A stretch of DNA of 64,000 nucleotides from Rhynchopus sp. YZ270_cl-10 (Eukaryota; Euglenozoa; Diplonemea; Diplonemida; Diplonemidae). A program made the translations under genes and the position numbers. Shown here in pieces: positions 42,933 through 51,249 of this stretch. The stretch spans positions 1,178,001 through 1,242,000 of the forward strand of contig OZ037842.1 in NCBI GenBank assembly GCA_964035575.1, read 5' to 3'. The notes below the pieces were generated by a model that was not told the DNA's origin, searched no databases, and was given only the letters and a program-made list of their open reading frames with translations. Every line of letters begins with the position of its first letter. The first letter of the stretch is position 1.

Positions 42933-43003
42933 ATTTCCGGGGCTCGATAACCCGCGGAGTGTCAGTGCCTGCGTCCCAGAGGCGTTTGCACTATCAACTT
43001 CAC
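42933..43003 (+). mobile_element. R2 SINE-like insertion with 7-bp target duplication
   Basis: TTTATTA flanks the element on both sides (42926-42932 and 43004-43010). The paralogous block at 41,646-41,669 reads GAATATTTATTACACACTTT with one TTTATTA and no element. The copy starts at CCGGGGCTCGATAACCCG, so it is 5'-truncated, and ends CACTATCAACTTCAC. Confidence 0.88.
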
Positions 43004-43239
43004 TTTATTACACACTTTGCGTACAAAACAACATTGCTTGCTGAGCACAGACCACCACCACCACCACCGCCTCCCTCTCCTCCCACCCCCCTTCACCTCA
43101 ACCCACCAAAGGACTATACACACCTACACCATGCGGTAGCCTTCCCTACCCCTTTAATACCCCCATATTAGCCATATTTTCCCCTCCCCTTCCTCCCATT
43201 TTTTAGTCTTTTTTGCCAAACGTTTTTATTCTTTTCACG

Positions 43240-44130
43240 ATGGGGCAGACCTGTGGATGTACAAATGGAGCGGATGTTGCACAGCCGGATACGTTGCGGA
43301 ACAGTCGTGATCGTGATGAGTTTTGTAGGTTGGATTTGAGTGAGACGAAGATGGACGATCGGAAGGCAGGAAGCGTGGTAGATACTGTACGGCGAAATGA
43401 CAGCCTCCGGGTCCTCAACCTTGCCTGGTGTGAGGCCAGCTTCCAAGCTGCAAAGTTGTTTTGTGATACCGTCAGCCATCACGCCTCGCTTACCTCTCTT
43501 ATTCTTACCGGAAACAGCATTTCTGATGTCGGTCCTATCGCGCAACTTTTATCTCGAGACCCGCCGCTGACATACCTAAATCTTTCTTGCAATCAGATTA
43601 ATAGGAATGGCTTTGTTTTGATTCTTAATTCGTTAGAGAGGAATACGAATTTGAAAATGCTGAGTCTCGGGGGGAATAAGGTTGATGGGATCTCCTTGGA
43701 GGAGAGGGGCTTTATTGCTGGAGAGTTGAAAGGGAATAGAACGTTGAGAATGGTGGATTTAAGAGGGAATCCGTTGTCGGAGGAGGTGCTGCAGGGGTTG
43801 ATGGATGATTTTTCGGAGGGGTTACGGCTGCGGTTGAACAACACAGCGCTGCAGATGCAGCGTGCGGTGGAAGAGGACGCGCAGAGCCCCTCCGCTCCTT
43901 CAGTGTCCACCCAGCCCTCGCAGTCCTCGAACAGCTCCCTCGGTCCTACCACGCTGCCACCCAACCCTCCCGGGCCCCCACCCCGCATCAAAACAAAACC
44001 ACCCCTGCTCACAGCAGAGTCAAACTCTCTCACCTCCTATTCCTCCTCTGCTCGTTCAGGTGAACAGTCGCCATCACAAAGTGAAGCCTATTGTGGAGGG
44101 AAACGCCCGCCCTCAATACTCTTAACATAA
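43240..44130 (+). CDS. Acylated leucine-rich-repeat protein, 296 aa
   Basis: Single exon; ATG at 43240 (CACGATGGGG). The N-terminus MGQTCGC fits dual acylation (myristate on Gly2, palmitate on Cys5/Cys7), so membrane attachment is likely. Residues about 30-190 form four or five ribonuclease-inhibitor-type LRRs: CRLDLSETKMDD, LRVLNLAWCEASFQAAKLFC, LTSLILTGNSISDVGPIAQL, LTYLNLSCNQINRNGFVLIL, LKMLSLGGNKVDG, LRMVDLRGNPLSEEV. The C-terminal 90 residues are Ser/Pro-rich and probably disordered. A scaffold at a membrane is inferred. The kinase at 59.3 kb combines an MGGGSS start with the same LRR type. Confidence 0.85.
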   Translation: MGQTCGCTNGADVAQPDTLRNSRDRDEFCRLDLSETKMDDRKAGSVVDTVRRNDSLRVLNLAWCEASFQAAKLFCDTVSHHASLTSLILTGNSISDVGPIAQLLSRDPPLTYLNLSCNQINRNGFVLILNSLERNTNLKMLSLGGNKVDGISLEERGFIAGELKGNRTLRMVDLRGNPLSEEVLQGLMDDFSEGLRLRLNNTALQMQRAVEEDAQSPSAPSVSTQPSQSSNSSLGPTTLPPNPPGPPPRIKTKPPLLTAESNSLTSYSSSARSGEQSPSQSEAYCGGKRPPSILLT

Positions 44131-44683
44131 GAAAGTTTTGTAAAATAATAGAAAGCGTTGTGGGGGGAGGAGAGGAGGAGGGGGGATGGAGGTGCTGTGT
44201 TAACAGATGTGTCGTACTAAGCCAAAAATTCTGAGACCTACCGTGGGTGTCTCCAAAAAGTGTCATTCCCAACCCCTTCTTGTTCCACTCTGTTGGGTGG
44301 TGGTGGTGTTGCGGAGTGCGGTTGGGTGAACGACGTGACACTTTTAGCTCACAAAAGTAGTGTCAAGAAAAAAAAAGAAGAAAAAAATTGGGGGTTAGAG
44401 GGAATGCATGGGGGGGGTTTTTTTTGTCATTGGCGCGGAAGAGCTGGGGGATGATTGATTCTCTTAGCATATCTGGTGGACAGGGTTTTTTTTCTGATAG
44501 ATTTTTTTTTCTGAAAGAATCAGGGATTCAATGAGAAAGGAGGGCCCAAAGAAACCACTGCTATTGCTAGCGTTAGTTTTCGTTTCGGTCAACTGCATCC
44601 CTCTCAGCCCAATAAGCGTTAACTCATTGGGTGAAAAAATACGTCCACGAAGCCACATTTTGTAGATTTTTTTTTTAATTTTA

Positions 44684-44743
44684 TAGGTGACTGTGTTCTT
44701 CCTAAGCACACTAAGCTTAGGATCATCTTTACCAACTGTTCTC
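44684..44743 (+). repeat. R1 hairpin repeat, variant with insert
   Basis: AGGTGACTGTGTTCTTC, CTAAGCACACTAAGCTTAGG, ATCATCTTTACCAACTG: stem TAAGC/GCTTA kept, loop changed. Confidence 0.55.
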
Positions 44744-44932
44744 CCCTTTTTTGAGATGTGTGCGAACATCTTTCTAAGTTATTTATATTTGTTCTTTATT
44801 CTGTATCTCTGCGGTTCGATCTACCGTTAGAGGTGAAGGAGGAAAGGGTTACATTATTGAAGAGTTCCGGTTTTGTTTTGGTTTTGTTTACGGTATGTAC
44901 TTTGTGTTTTGAGCAACAAATTTTTTTTTAAA

Positions 44933-44980
44933 AGATGCACATGCACGCGAGGCATATTCATCTGTCAAAATTTATTTTTC
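44933..44980 (+). repeat. R1 hairpin repeat, stem ATGC/GCAT
   Basis: CACATGC, ACGCGAG, GCATATTCATCTGTC, AAAATTTATTTTTC. Confidence 0.65.
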
Positions 44981-45058
44981 TTTTACCCCATCCCGAATGA
45001 AACTTAAGGTCTGCCAATAATACGAAAATGTGTTTTTTTTTTTTTTAGCAGCTCCAAA

Positions 45059-45674
45059 CAGGGATTTATATACAATTTTTTTCCTTACCAAAAGTGCAAA
45101 AAAAGTGAGGTTGCTATTCCTGAGGGGGCTGCAGGCACGGAGGGGCTTTTTTGAAGAAATGGACTTCAGATTGAAGTATCATCATTGTACTAGCCCAGGG
45201 GGCTTCACTGGCTAGGGCTCCAGCAGGTCCCACATGCACTATGCCTGACTCCAGCACGCAAGGTAGCATTCACAGCACCTTTCACCCCTTCAGGAGGAGT
45301 GCACAAAAGGGCTCCCGGATGCAATTTTTCACCCATATCAGGACTCATGACTCAATTTTTTTTTTGCGAAGCAAAAAATAATAATATAATATGGCGCCGC
45401 AGGCGAAAAAAAATTGGGGTACGGTGTAAAAATCTAGCCTTTTACACCACAGAGTCACTCAACGAACCCTTTTTTGCGGAGCAAAAAAGGAAAAATGGCG
45501 CCGCAGGCAAAAAAAATTTGGGTACAGCCTGTATGGTACGGGATTTCATGGTGCGGTCAGCAACCCAGTTCCCCAAAAAAATGCAAAAAACTTTTTTTCC
45601 AAATCTGCAAAAGTTTTTTTTTTTTTTCAAAACTGAGGTTCAGCCTCAGTTCTACTATGGTATATAAATCTCTG
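45059..45674. mobile_element. hAT-like element A (616 bp), target duplication GCTCCAAA
   Basis: Left end CAGGGATTTATATAC, right end GTATATAAATCTCTG (14/15). GCTCCAAA flanks at 45051-45058 and 45675-45682. It carries a ~175-bp internal block (45,354-45,530) shared with the next element: hairpins TTTTTGC-GAA-GCAAAAA and GGTGTAAAA..TTTTACACC, and ATGGCGCCGCAGGC twice. Confidence 0.88.
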
Positions 45675-45683
45675 GCTCCAAAT

Positions 45684-46319
45684 CAGGGTATTAGGGTGAA
45701 AATCCAAAATCCCGGAAAAAACTGGTTTTTCTGGTTTTCTCTCCTGGGCGGCAAAAACTAGTGTTTCTGGCGAAAACCTCCACCGTTGACGGACACAGTC
45801 ACCCCTTTCGAGTTTTTCGGGGGTGGGGTCAGTGTCTTATCCAGGAATCCGATTTCAAAATATTTTTCGGCGCTGCTGACCCAGGGTAGACATTGGGAAC
45901 ATAGGGACTGCATTTTTTTTTGCGGAGCAAAAAAATAATATAAAATGGCGCCGCAGGCGAAAATTTTTTGAGGGTACGGTGTAAAAATCTAGCTTTTTAC
46001 ACCACAGAGCCACTCAAACGAACCCTTTTTTACGGAGCAAAAAATGAAAAATGGCGCCGCAGGCAAAAAAAATTCAAGGAACAGCCATTTCCCAAAGGCA
46101 CTCCCGTGGTTCAACCACGGTTCTACCAGGCGGGGAAAAAATGCGGGGAAAAAAATCGAGTCCGCCCTAATCTGGGGACGACATTTACAGAAAGGCCTGG
46201 TGAAAAGTGTCGGTTTTTTTTTCCCCTCCAGATTTCTCTGTTTTTTTTTTTTTTTTGAAAACCAGTTTTTGGAAAAACTGGTTTTGAAAACCAGTTTTTT
46301 TAACCACCCTAATACCCTG
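45684..46319. mobile_element. hAT-like element B (636 bp), target duplication CTCCAAAT
   Basis: Left end CAGGGTATTAGGGTG, right end its perfect inverse. CTCCAAAT flanks at 45676-45683 and 46320-46327. The internal block at 45,911-46,086 is a second copy of the one in element A. The target lies in the 5' end of an R2 element (CTCCAAATGCAACACTCCGG), and the site is offset by one base from that of element A. Confidence 0.9.
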
Positions 46320-46410
46320 CTCCAAATGCAACACTCCGGGGTTCGATTAACCCACGGAGTGTCAGTGCCTGCGCCCCAGAGGCGTTGTGCACTATCAACT
46401 TCACTTTTTT
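46320..46410 (+). repeat. R2 double-hairpin repeat, target of two hAT-like insertions
   Basis: CTCCAAATGCAACACTCCGG, GGTTCGATTAACCC, ACGGAGTGTC, CTGCGCCCCAGAGGCG, TTGTGCACTATCAACTTCAC, then T-run and CTTTCTTCAG. CGCC/GGCG is a compensated version of CGTC/GGCG. Confidence 0.8.
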
Positions 46411-46547
46411 TTTCTTTCTTCAGTGTGTTCTCTCTTGTCAAAAAGGTTTTTTACATCAACCAACCCTCTGTGTAGAGCAACACACATACACTCTTTTTTT
46501 TGATGTTGATTTTAGTAATTCAAAGCATCTGTCCTGACTTTTTTTTT

Positions 46548-46590
46548 AGATGTGTGCACGAGAGCACATTCATCTTCCCAGTTTTCTTTT
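46548..46590 (+). repeat. R1 hairpin repeat, stem TGTGC/GCACA
   Basis: GATGTGTGC, ACGAGA, GCACATTCATC, TTCCCAGTTTTCTTTT. Confidence 0.7.
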
Positions 46591-46885
46591 TTGTTTTCTT
46601 TTCCCGCGACAGGGGGGCACCTTCATCCGTGCACGCTCGTTAACAGTGTCTGTACTATTTAAAAAAAACGTGTTGTATGAACGACGTTACGGAAAATGGA
46701 GCTTGTACAAAGTGATAATACTTCCAACAATTTATCAAGAAAAGTCATGACAACTTGAGCGCTGCACGGGGGGGGGGGAACCCCTCCTCTTCTTTCCTTC
46801 ATTTTTTTACCCATCATTACCCTTGAAAGTCAGTTTTTCTCATTATCAGTATTCGCTCCTCCCCTTCCCCCCTTTTTGTCAGCTT

Positions 46886-46940
46886 AAGGTGACTAAGCAC
46901 AGAGAGGCTTAGGTTCATCTTGTGAACGTCTATTTTTCTT
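46886..46940 (+). repeat. R1 hairpin repeat
   Basis: AAGGTGACTAAGC, ACAGAGAG, GCTTAG, GTTCATCTTGTGAACG; loop one base longer. Confidence 0.75.
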
Positions 46941-47157
46941 ATTCCTGCGAAGCTTGCTTTAAAGGAGAAATAGTATTACCGGGTACGGTCGCCAAATCAT
47001 CGATTGTGCAATCAACGAAAACTCTTCCAACAACACTCTTATAAGGATCCTATGAAGAAAAATTGTGGTAAAGTGCTGCACAAAGCTGGGGTTCCTGTAC
47101 ATCAGTTCGTATGTGTAGCCTCAATTGTTAAAAAGGAAAACAGCGGTCCTGGTACCC

Positions 47158-47192
47158 AAGGTTTCTGGCGAAGCCACGGTAGTCCCTGTGAT
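47158..47192 (+). repeat. Fragment shared with hAT-like elements
   Basis: AAGGTTTCTGGCGAAGCCAC, GGTAGTCCC matches internal sequence of the elements at 28.6 and 47.7 kb. No ends or target duplication seen. Confidence 0.4.
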
Positions 47193-47299
47193 CAAAGTGC
47201 AGTGAAGAAAACTGGGAAAAATGAGAAAAAAAATCTTTCCGGCCAAAATCTGGTGACGGGGATGACATTTAGAAAAAGGTCCAAAAAATCAAACATTCT

Positions 47300-47423
47300 T
47301 TTTAAAAATTAGTGGAGCACACTCTAGGGTGGCTACCACCAAGTTTTCAAAAAAAAAGTCACAACACAAATCTTATTACTCCGACGCGCCCTTAGAGGCG
47401 TTTGCCCGTTCAGCCTCGCTTTT
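47300..47423 (+). repeat. R5 repeat followed by R2 tail
   Basis: 47,300-47,355: AAAATTAGTGGAGCACACTC, GGGTGGCTACCACC, AAGTTTTCAAAAAAAA. 47,379-47,423: CGACGCGCCCTTAGAGGCG, TTTGCCCGTTCAGCC, a degenerate R2. Confidence 0.5.
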
Positions 47424-47547
47424 GCTTGGATGGGTTCTCCTCTGTGATACACTCCTACAACATCCATTCATCTGCTAAGAGGCTGTGGTCTTCAAATCTT
47501 CAAAGTTCAAATGTTTCAGCACCTCCTTTTAACCCCTCCCTATGTTT

Positions 47548-47585
47548 TGGTACACTGTCACGAGAGGGCTTTGTATTTCAAGTCT
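47548..47585 (+). repeat. R3 hairpin repeat
   Basis: TTGGTACACTGTC, ACGAGAG, GGCTTTGTATTTCAAGTC: a consensus copy of the second R3 hairpin. Confidence 0.75.
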
Positions 47586-47686
47586 TTTTCTTTTTTTTTT
47601 TTTTTTTTTGGATTTCTTCAGTTCTGGTAGTCTCTGTTGCTTTTTTTTTGCAGCTCCTGTGGCGTTTAAACACGCTTTGTTCATGT

Positions 47687-47730
47687 AAAGTGACTAAGCA
47701 CTGGGAGGCTTAGGTTCTTACAATTTCCCC
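47687..47730 (+). repeat. R1 hairpin repeat, truncated tail
   Basis: AAAGTGACTAAGC, ACTGGGAG, GCTTAG, GTTCTTACAATTTC. Confidence 0.6.
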
Positions 47731-47744
47731 CCCTCTGTTTAGAT

Positions 47745-48195
47745 CAGGGGCTTATTTAGGTTTTGGCGTTTACGTTGAATCCTGGTCAAATCCTGGCACC
47801 CAACCCAGCTCAAGTTGGGGGCCTCCGGCGGAATGTGGATATTGATGATGAGTGAAGCTGAAGGTGCAAACAGCAGCCACCAGAATCCCTCGGTTATTAA
47901 CTGTGGAATTCGGCACTTCATTGATATTTACACCAGGCATGCGAATTAGTAACCTCAGTACATTTTCAAAAGAAATGGCGGGTCATGGCATCCAAAGGTT
48001 CCTGGCGAAGCCACAAAACATTTCAAAAAACTGCGCTTAAAATTGCACATTTTTACTGTCTAACTACGTCATGAGAAGGGTAGGTTGCAAGCTTGCGCCG
48101 CAGGCGCACGGTGCGCTACTTTCCTTTTTTTCTTTTGCCATGCTGCATGCTTCCTTTTCCGGCGTCTGACCAGGATTTACCCCTATAAGCCCCTG
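47745..48195. mobile_element. hAT-like non-autonomous element (451 bp), target duplication GTTTAGAT
   Basis: Left end CAGGGGCTTATTTAGG; the right end CCTATAAGCCCCTG is its imperfect inverse. GTTTAGAT flanks at 47737-47744 and 48196-48203. Subterminal AATCCTGG phrases are inverted between the ends. Internal CCTGGCGAAGCCAC and GCGCCGCAGGCGCACGG are shared with the 28.6-kb element. No transposase ORF. Confidence 0.88.
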
Positions 48196-48249
48196 GTTTA
48201 GATACGTATCCTCCCATGCGATGTATTTATCGAAGTTATCTTTAGATGG

Positions 48250-48299
48250 CGGAGAACACTGCACGAGCGAGGCACATTCATCCCTCAAGGTTTCTCTTT
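48250..48299 (+). repeat. R1-like hairpin repeat
   Basis: GAACACTGCACGAGCGAGGC, ACATTCATCCCTCAAGG, TTTCTCTTTA. Confidence 0.5.
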
Positions 48300-48543
48300 A
48301 TTCGTTATTTTTCTTATTTTTTTCTATTTTTTTTTGAAAGCTTGGTTGTTACTTAGGCTCCACTGCACCCGTCTATGTGATGCCACAGGGGTTTACAGAT
48401 TTGAGGATATTTGCTAGGCTAGGTCAGAGAATTGTAGTTCTCTGGTGAGCGTACTAGTTGATCTATGGCTTTAACTTGTGGGGTTGAGGGTTGGAGGGTT
48501 TGCGGGCTCCTCGACCTCCCATTTCAGCTGCCAACCCAGCTGT

Positions 48544-48581
48544 GTAAATGTACATCGCTGCTCGCATCGATGTACATTTAC
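48544..48581. repeat. Perfect 14-bp inverted repeat, 10-nt loop
   Basis: GTAAATGTACATCG and CGATGTACATTTAC around CTGCTCGCAT. The phrase ATCGCTGCTCGCATC is repeated directly just after it. Confidence 0.85.
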
Positions 48582-48905
48582 ATCGCTGCTCGCATCTGAT
48601 CTACTGCTTCACAGCTCTTCCCCTCCCGCCGTTGCCGCGTCAATCAGCACATCCAACCGAGCCTAAAAAGCCACCTCAAAACAAGACTCATAGTAAGTGT
48701 AGTGCAAGAGAGGGCAAGCCCTCTTCCAACAATTGAAGGTACAGAAGCTGTAGCTTGAAGTTGTTGATTTTTTTTCTGTCTATGCCTACATCCGATGCGT
48801 CAAAACCAATCTTTTTATTTGACCATGCAGGCTTTTTTACATAATGCGATCGAAAAGCGCATCATGCAGACTTTGCAATAATTTTAAACCCCCAAGGCAA
48901 AGGCT

Positions 48906-48920
48906 GGGGTATAAAAGAGG
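48906..48920 (+). promoter_or_regulatory. TATA-box-like sequence
   Basis: GGGGTATAAAAGAGG, a textbook TATA context, in gene-free DNA. It is followed by GC-rich TCGCGTGATTCGCCGAGCG, which could be the start of a small non-coding transcript. No known RNA recognised. Confidence 0.3.
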
Positions 48921-48995
48921 TCGCGTGATTCGCCGAGCGATTGCGAACCGCCTCCGTTCTCTTACGGTACGGACCACTCACGTCTTACCCTTTAA

Positions 48996-49047
48996 CTGAG
49001 CTCGACTGAGATGCGTTTTTTAGCACGTTTCAACTACTCTTTTTTTC
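48996..49047 (+). repeat. R4 repeat
   Basis: TGAGCTCGACTGAGATGCG, TTTTTTAGCACG, TTTCAACTACTCTTTT: best-preserved R4 copy. Confidence 0.65.
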
Positions 49048-51249
49048 TTTGTTGTTTTGATCGTTTCTACGTACTAAGTTCATCCCTGCTTAGGACGCAA
49101 ACCGGAGCCAATGACACCATATCATGACTCGCAAAGTTCGTCTGTGTGTGTGGATCCCACAAGCAATACGGCAAAGCCCATAAGCTTAACCCAGTATGTA
49201 AATCAGAAGGGACCATTTTATGTCCTGCACGTTAGTGAATTCTTTCTGTTTGCGTCCATTGAGGTGCAAACTTCACTTTGTTCTTTGTGGAATAAGATGT
49301 GCACGCAGTCAAACACATTTCACATTGATATTCGCAATTTTACCTCCAAAAACCTTTTTGCGTCTTTCGTACAGTAACACGCTGTCTGGTAAGACGAGCA
49401 CTAGATTGCAACGAAAAAGGAAAAGGTAGCCATTTTTTTTTTTTTGTCCGCAAGGCCAATACAAACACGCCCCCTTTTTTTCCCCTTTCCCCCCCATGCG
49501 GAACAGAAACCTTTACTCCCCTACCTTTCCCCTTTTGTATGGAAACCAAGCTGGCCCTTCCAGACATATGTTACTCTCCTACATATTTTTTATCCCTTTT
49601 TTTTTTGCACTATTTTGTTGCTGTTTTCTTTTTGAACATTTAAAGGCGGGATACGGTCCTGTCTATTTACTCAACCAAAAAAAAAAAAAACACTTTCGGA
49701 CATTTAAACTTAAGAAAGAACGGGTTGTATTGCACACCCCTACCAATGCTTTCTGTTTCTTGTAATCGAAAAGTATATGAATCTAACTTTACTCCGTTCC
49801 TCTTTCCTCTCGTTTTTTTTCTTTTTTTCATTGAAGATATGTCTGTCAGTATACAGCCCAAGGGGAGGGCCAATACAAGCTTGCCTTGATTTTATCATTC
49901 CGACGCCTGAGTTTCAGACTCAACAGTAGTGGGGGACAATATGACAGAATATGATGAGTGTTGCCTTGGCTCCGGAAGGTTCGGGAGGGTAACCCCAAAT
50001 AAAAGGGATACTAAGTCCTTTTAGAGGTGTGTTTTCTTTAAGTTGACTAAGCACAGAGAGGCTTAGGATCATCTTATAAACTTTTCTTCTTTTGTTAATC
50101 ATTGCTTGGGCGGCGAACGACTAAGTCCAGAAGATTCAGTATTTCCTTTTTAGTTTGCTTTTTATTCTATTTTTCTTTCTTCTGTGTTTGCTTGGGTTTC
50201 CTATCTGATACACATACAGGATGTGCTGGTATTTGTTTGGATTGGTAGCACTTATTGCACGGAATACTTTACGTATATACGGCAGCCACCAATACCAAGA
50301 CTCTTTAGGTTACTATGCCTCCTGGTGCACAGACAGGACATATCTTTGTAAGGACGAGAAGGAAACGGAAGAAAAAAAAAACTTTTTATTTTTTAGTTTT
50401 GTGTATTCCCTGACCAAAAAACTGAAGTAGAAGGTACCAAATGTTCACACGAACAGGTTTCACGACATTCACCCACCATATAAAGGGAAATCACTGAAGA
50501 TGTCCACCCTTTTGAATACTACTGTATGATTCTTAGGACTGAAACAGGGTTAATGTTAGAAACCAATCTACCGAAGTTTCAATTTGTGCATGAAGCATTT
50601 ATTTTTCTTTTTCTACGTTTTGCAAAACATTCCAAAAAAAAAAGCAAGGGTACATTTGTCGCACCCTCTTTGCTTTCTTTTCATTTCGGTTAAGAAAAGA
50701 AAGTATATGAAATTATTCTTTTGTTCTTTAAAAGTTTGGGTACATTTAGTGCACCCTATTATACCATCTATTCAGTAGAATAGTTAGTATATGAAACAAT
50801 ACTTTTGTAATCAGAGTTGGGAATATACTTCGAACACCCACGGGAAATTTCCGGGGCGTTTCAAGTATAGTTTAATGCAGGATTCGAGGTTTTTTTGGGA
50901 AATGAATGAGGGGTAGCTTGGCATCCTATATTAAACCCTGATTAATCCATGCACAGTAAGAAGAAGCTTGGAATTATCCTAGCAAACCGTTTTTTTTTTT
51001 TTTTTCCTTTTTGAAAAAAAGCAAAGATTTAATTTGAGAAATTTTAAGAAACCAAAAAAACGATACATTTTTTTCCTCTCTTATCTCCCAAAACATCTCC
51101 ACCCCCAACACACAGAACATTTTTTTTTTGGGTACTCCTTCCCAAAACCACACAACACACTTTTTTTCCCTTTCCCCCCCTCTTCCTCCCATTGTATTCT
51201 ACCAAAAAAAATAAGGGAAGGCGTTTCGTTTACTTCCTCTCTTTAAAAA
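49048..51249. other. Gene-free 2.2 kb
   Basis: Short ORFs here are composition artefacts. It holds one R1 copy, and a ~93-bp tandem duplication at about 50,646-50,820 (GGGTACATTT..GCACCC, then AGTATATGAAA.TATTCTTTTGT) in two diverged copies. Confidence 0.5.
50040..50090 (+). repeat. R1 hairpin repeat
   Basis: AGTTGACTAAGC, ACAGAGAG, GCTTAG, GATCATCTTATAAACTTTTC. Confidence 0.75.

Larger units (their letters stand above)
41910..43040 (+). repeat. Duplicated block, copy 2 (interrupted by two insertions)
   Basis: AATGATCCCCGTTTATCTGG, GTGGAAGCGGGAG, CTGCATGGTTGGGG..., GCAGTAATAAAAATATCAC, [837-bp TIR element], CAGAATATTTATTA, [71-bp R2 element], CACACTTTGCG. Comparison with copy 1 defines both insertions. 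The R3 hairpin of copy 1 is mostly deleted here. Confidence 0.7.
39628..43239. other. Gene-free 3.6 kb, repeat-rich
   Basis: Apart from the repeats listed, it consists of poly-A/T and C/T runs. The open frames across 42.2-42.9 kb in all six frames are produced by the pentanucleotide array and are not genes. The 41.31-41.67 and 41.91-43.04 kb stretches are diverged duplicates of each other. Confidence 0.6.
44131..45050. other. Intergenic, R1 copies and a short minus-strand open stretch
   Basis: It holds R1 copies at 44.7 and 44.9 kb. On the minus strand at about 44,660-44,510 a 50-codon stretch (RGRIFSPNELTLIGLRGMQL...) has coding-like composition but no start, splice context or family, so I do not call it a gene. 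Confidence 0.5.

Noticed and set aside
42224-42950. Long ORFs in all six frames across the pentanucleotide array
   Set aside because: Produced by a stop-free 5-base repeat; the translation is a 5-residue repeat and there is no gene context.
44464-44769. Minus-strand ORF with a coding-like 50-codon middle
   Set aside because: Too short, with no start, splice or family support; recorded only in the intergenic note.
50547-50936. CAGGGTTAATGTTAG ... TTAAACCCTG pair resembling a hAT-like element
   Set aside because: TIR match is only about 11 of 14 and no 8-bp duplication flanks it.
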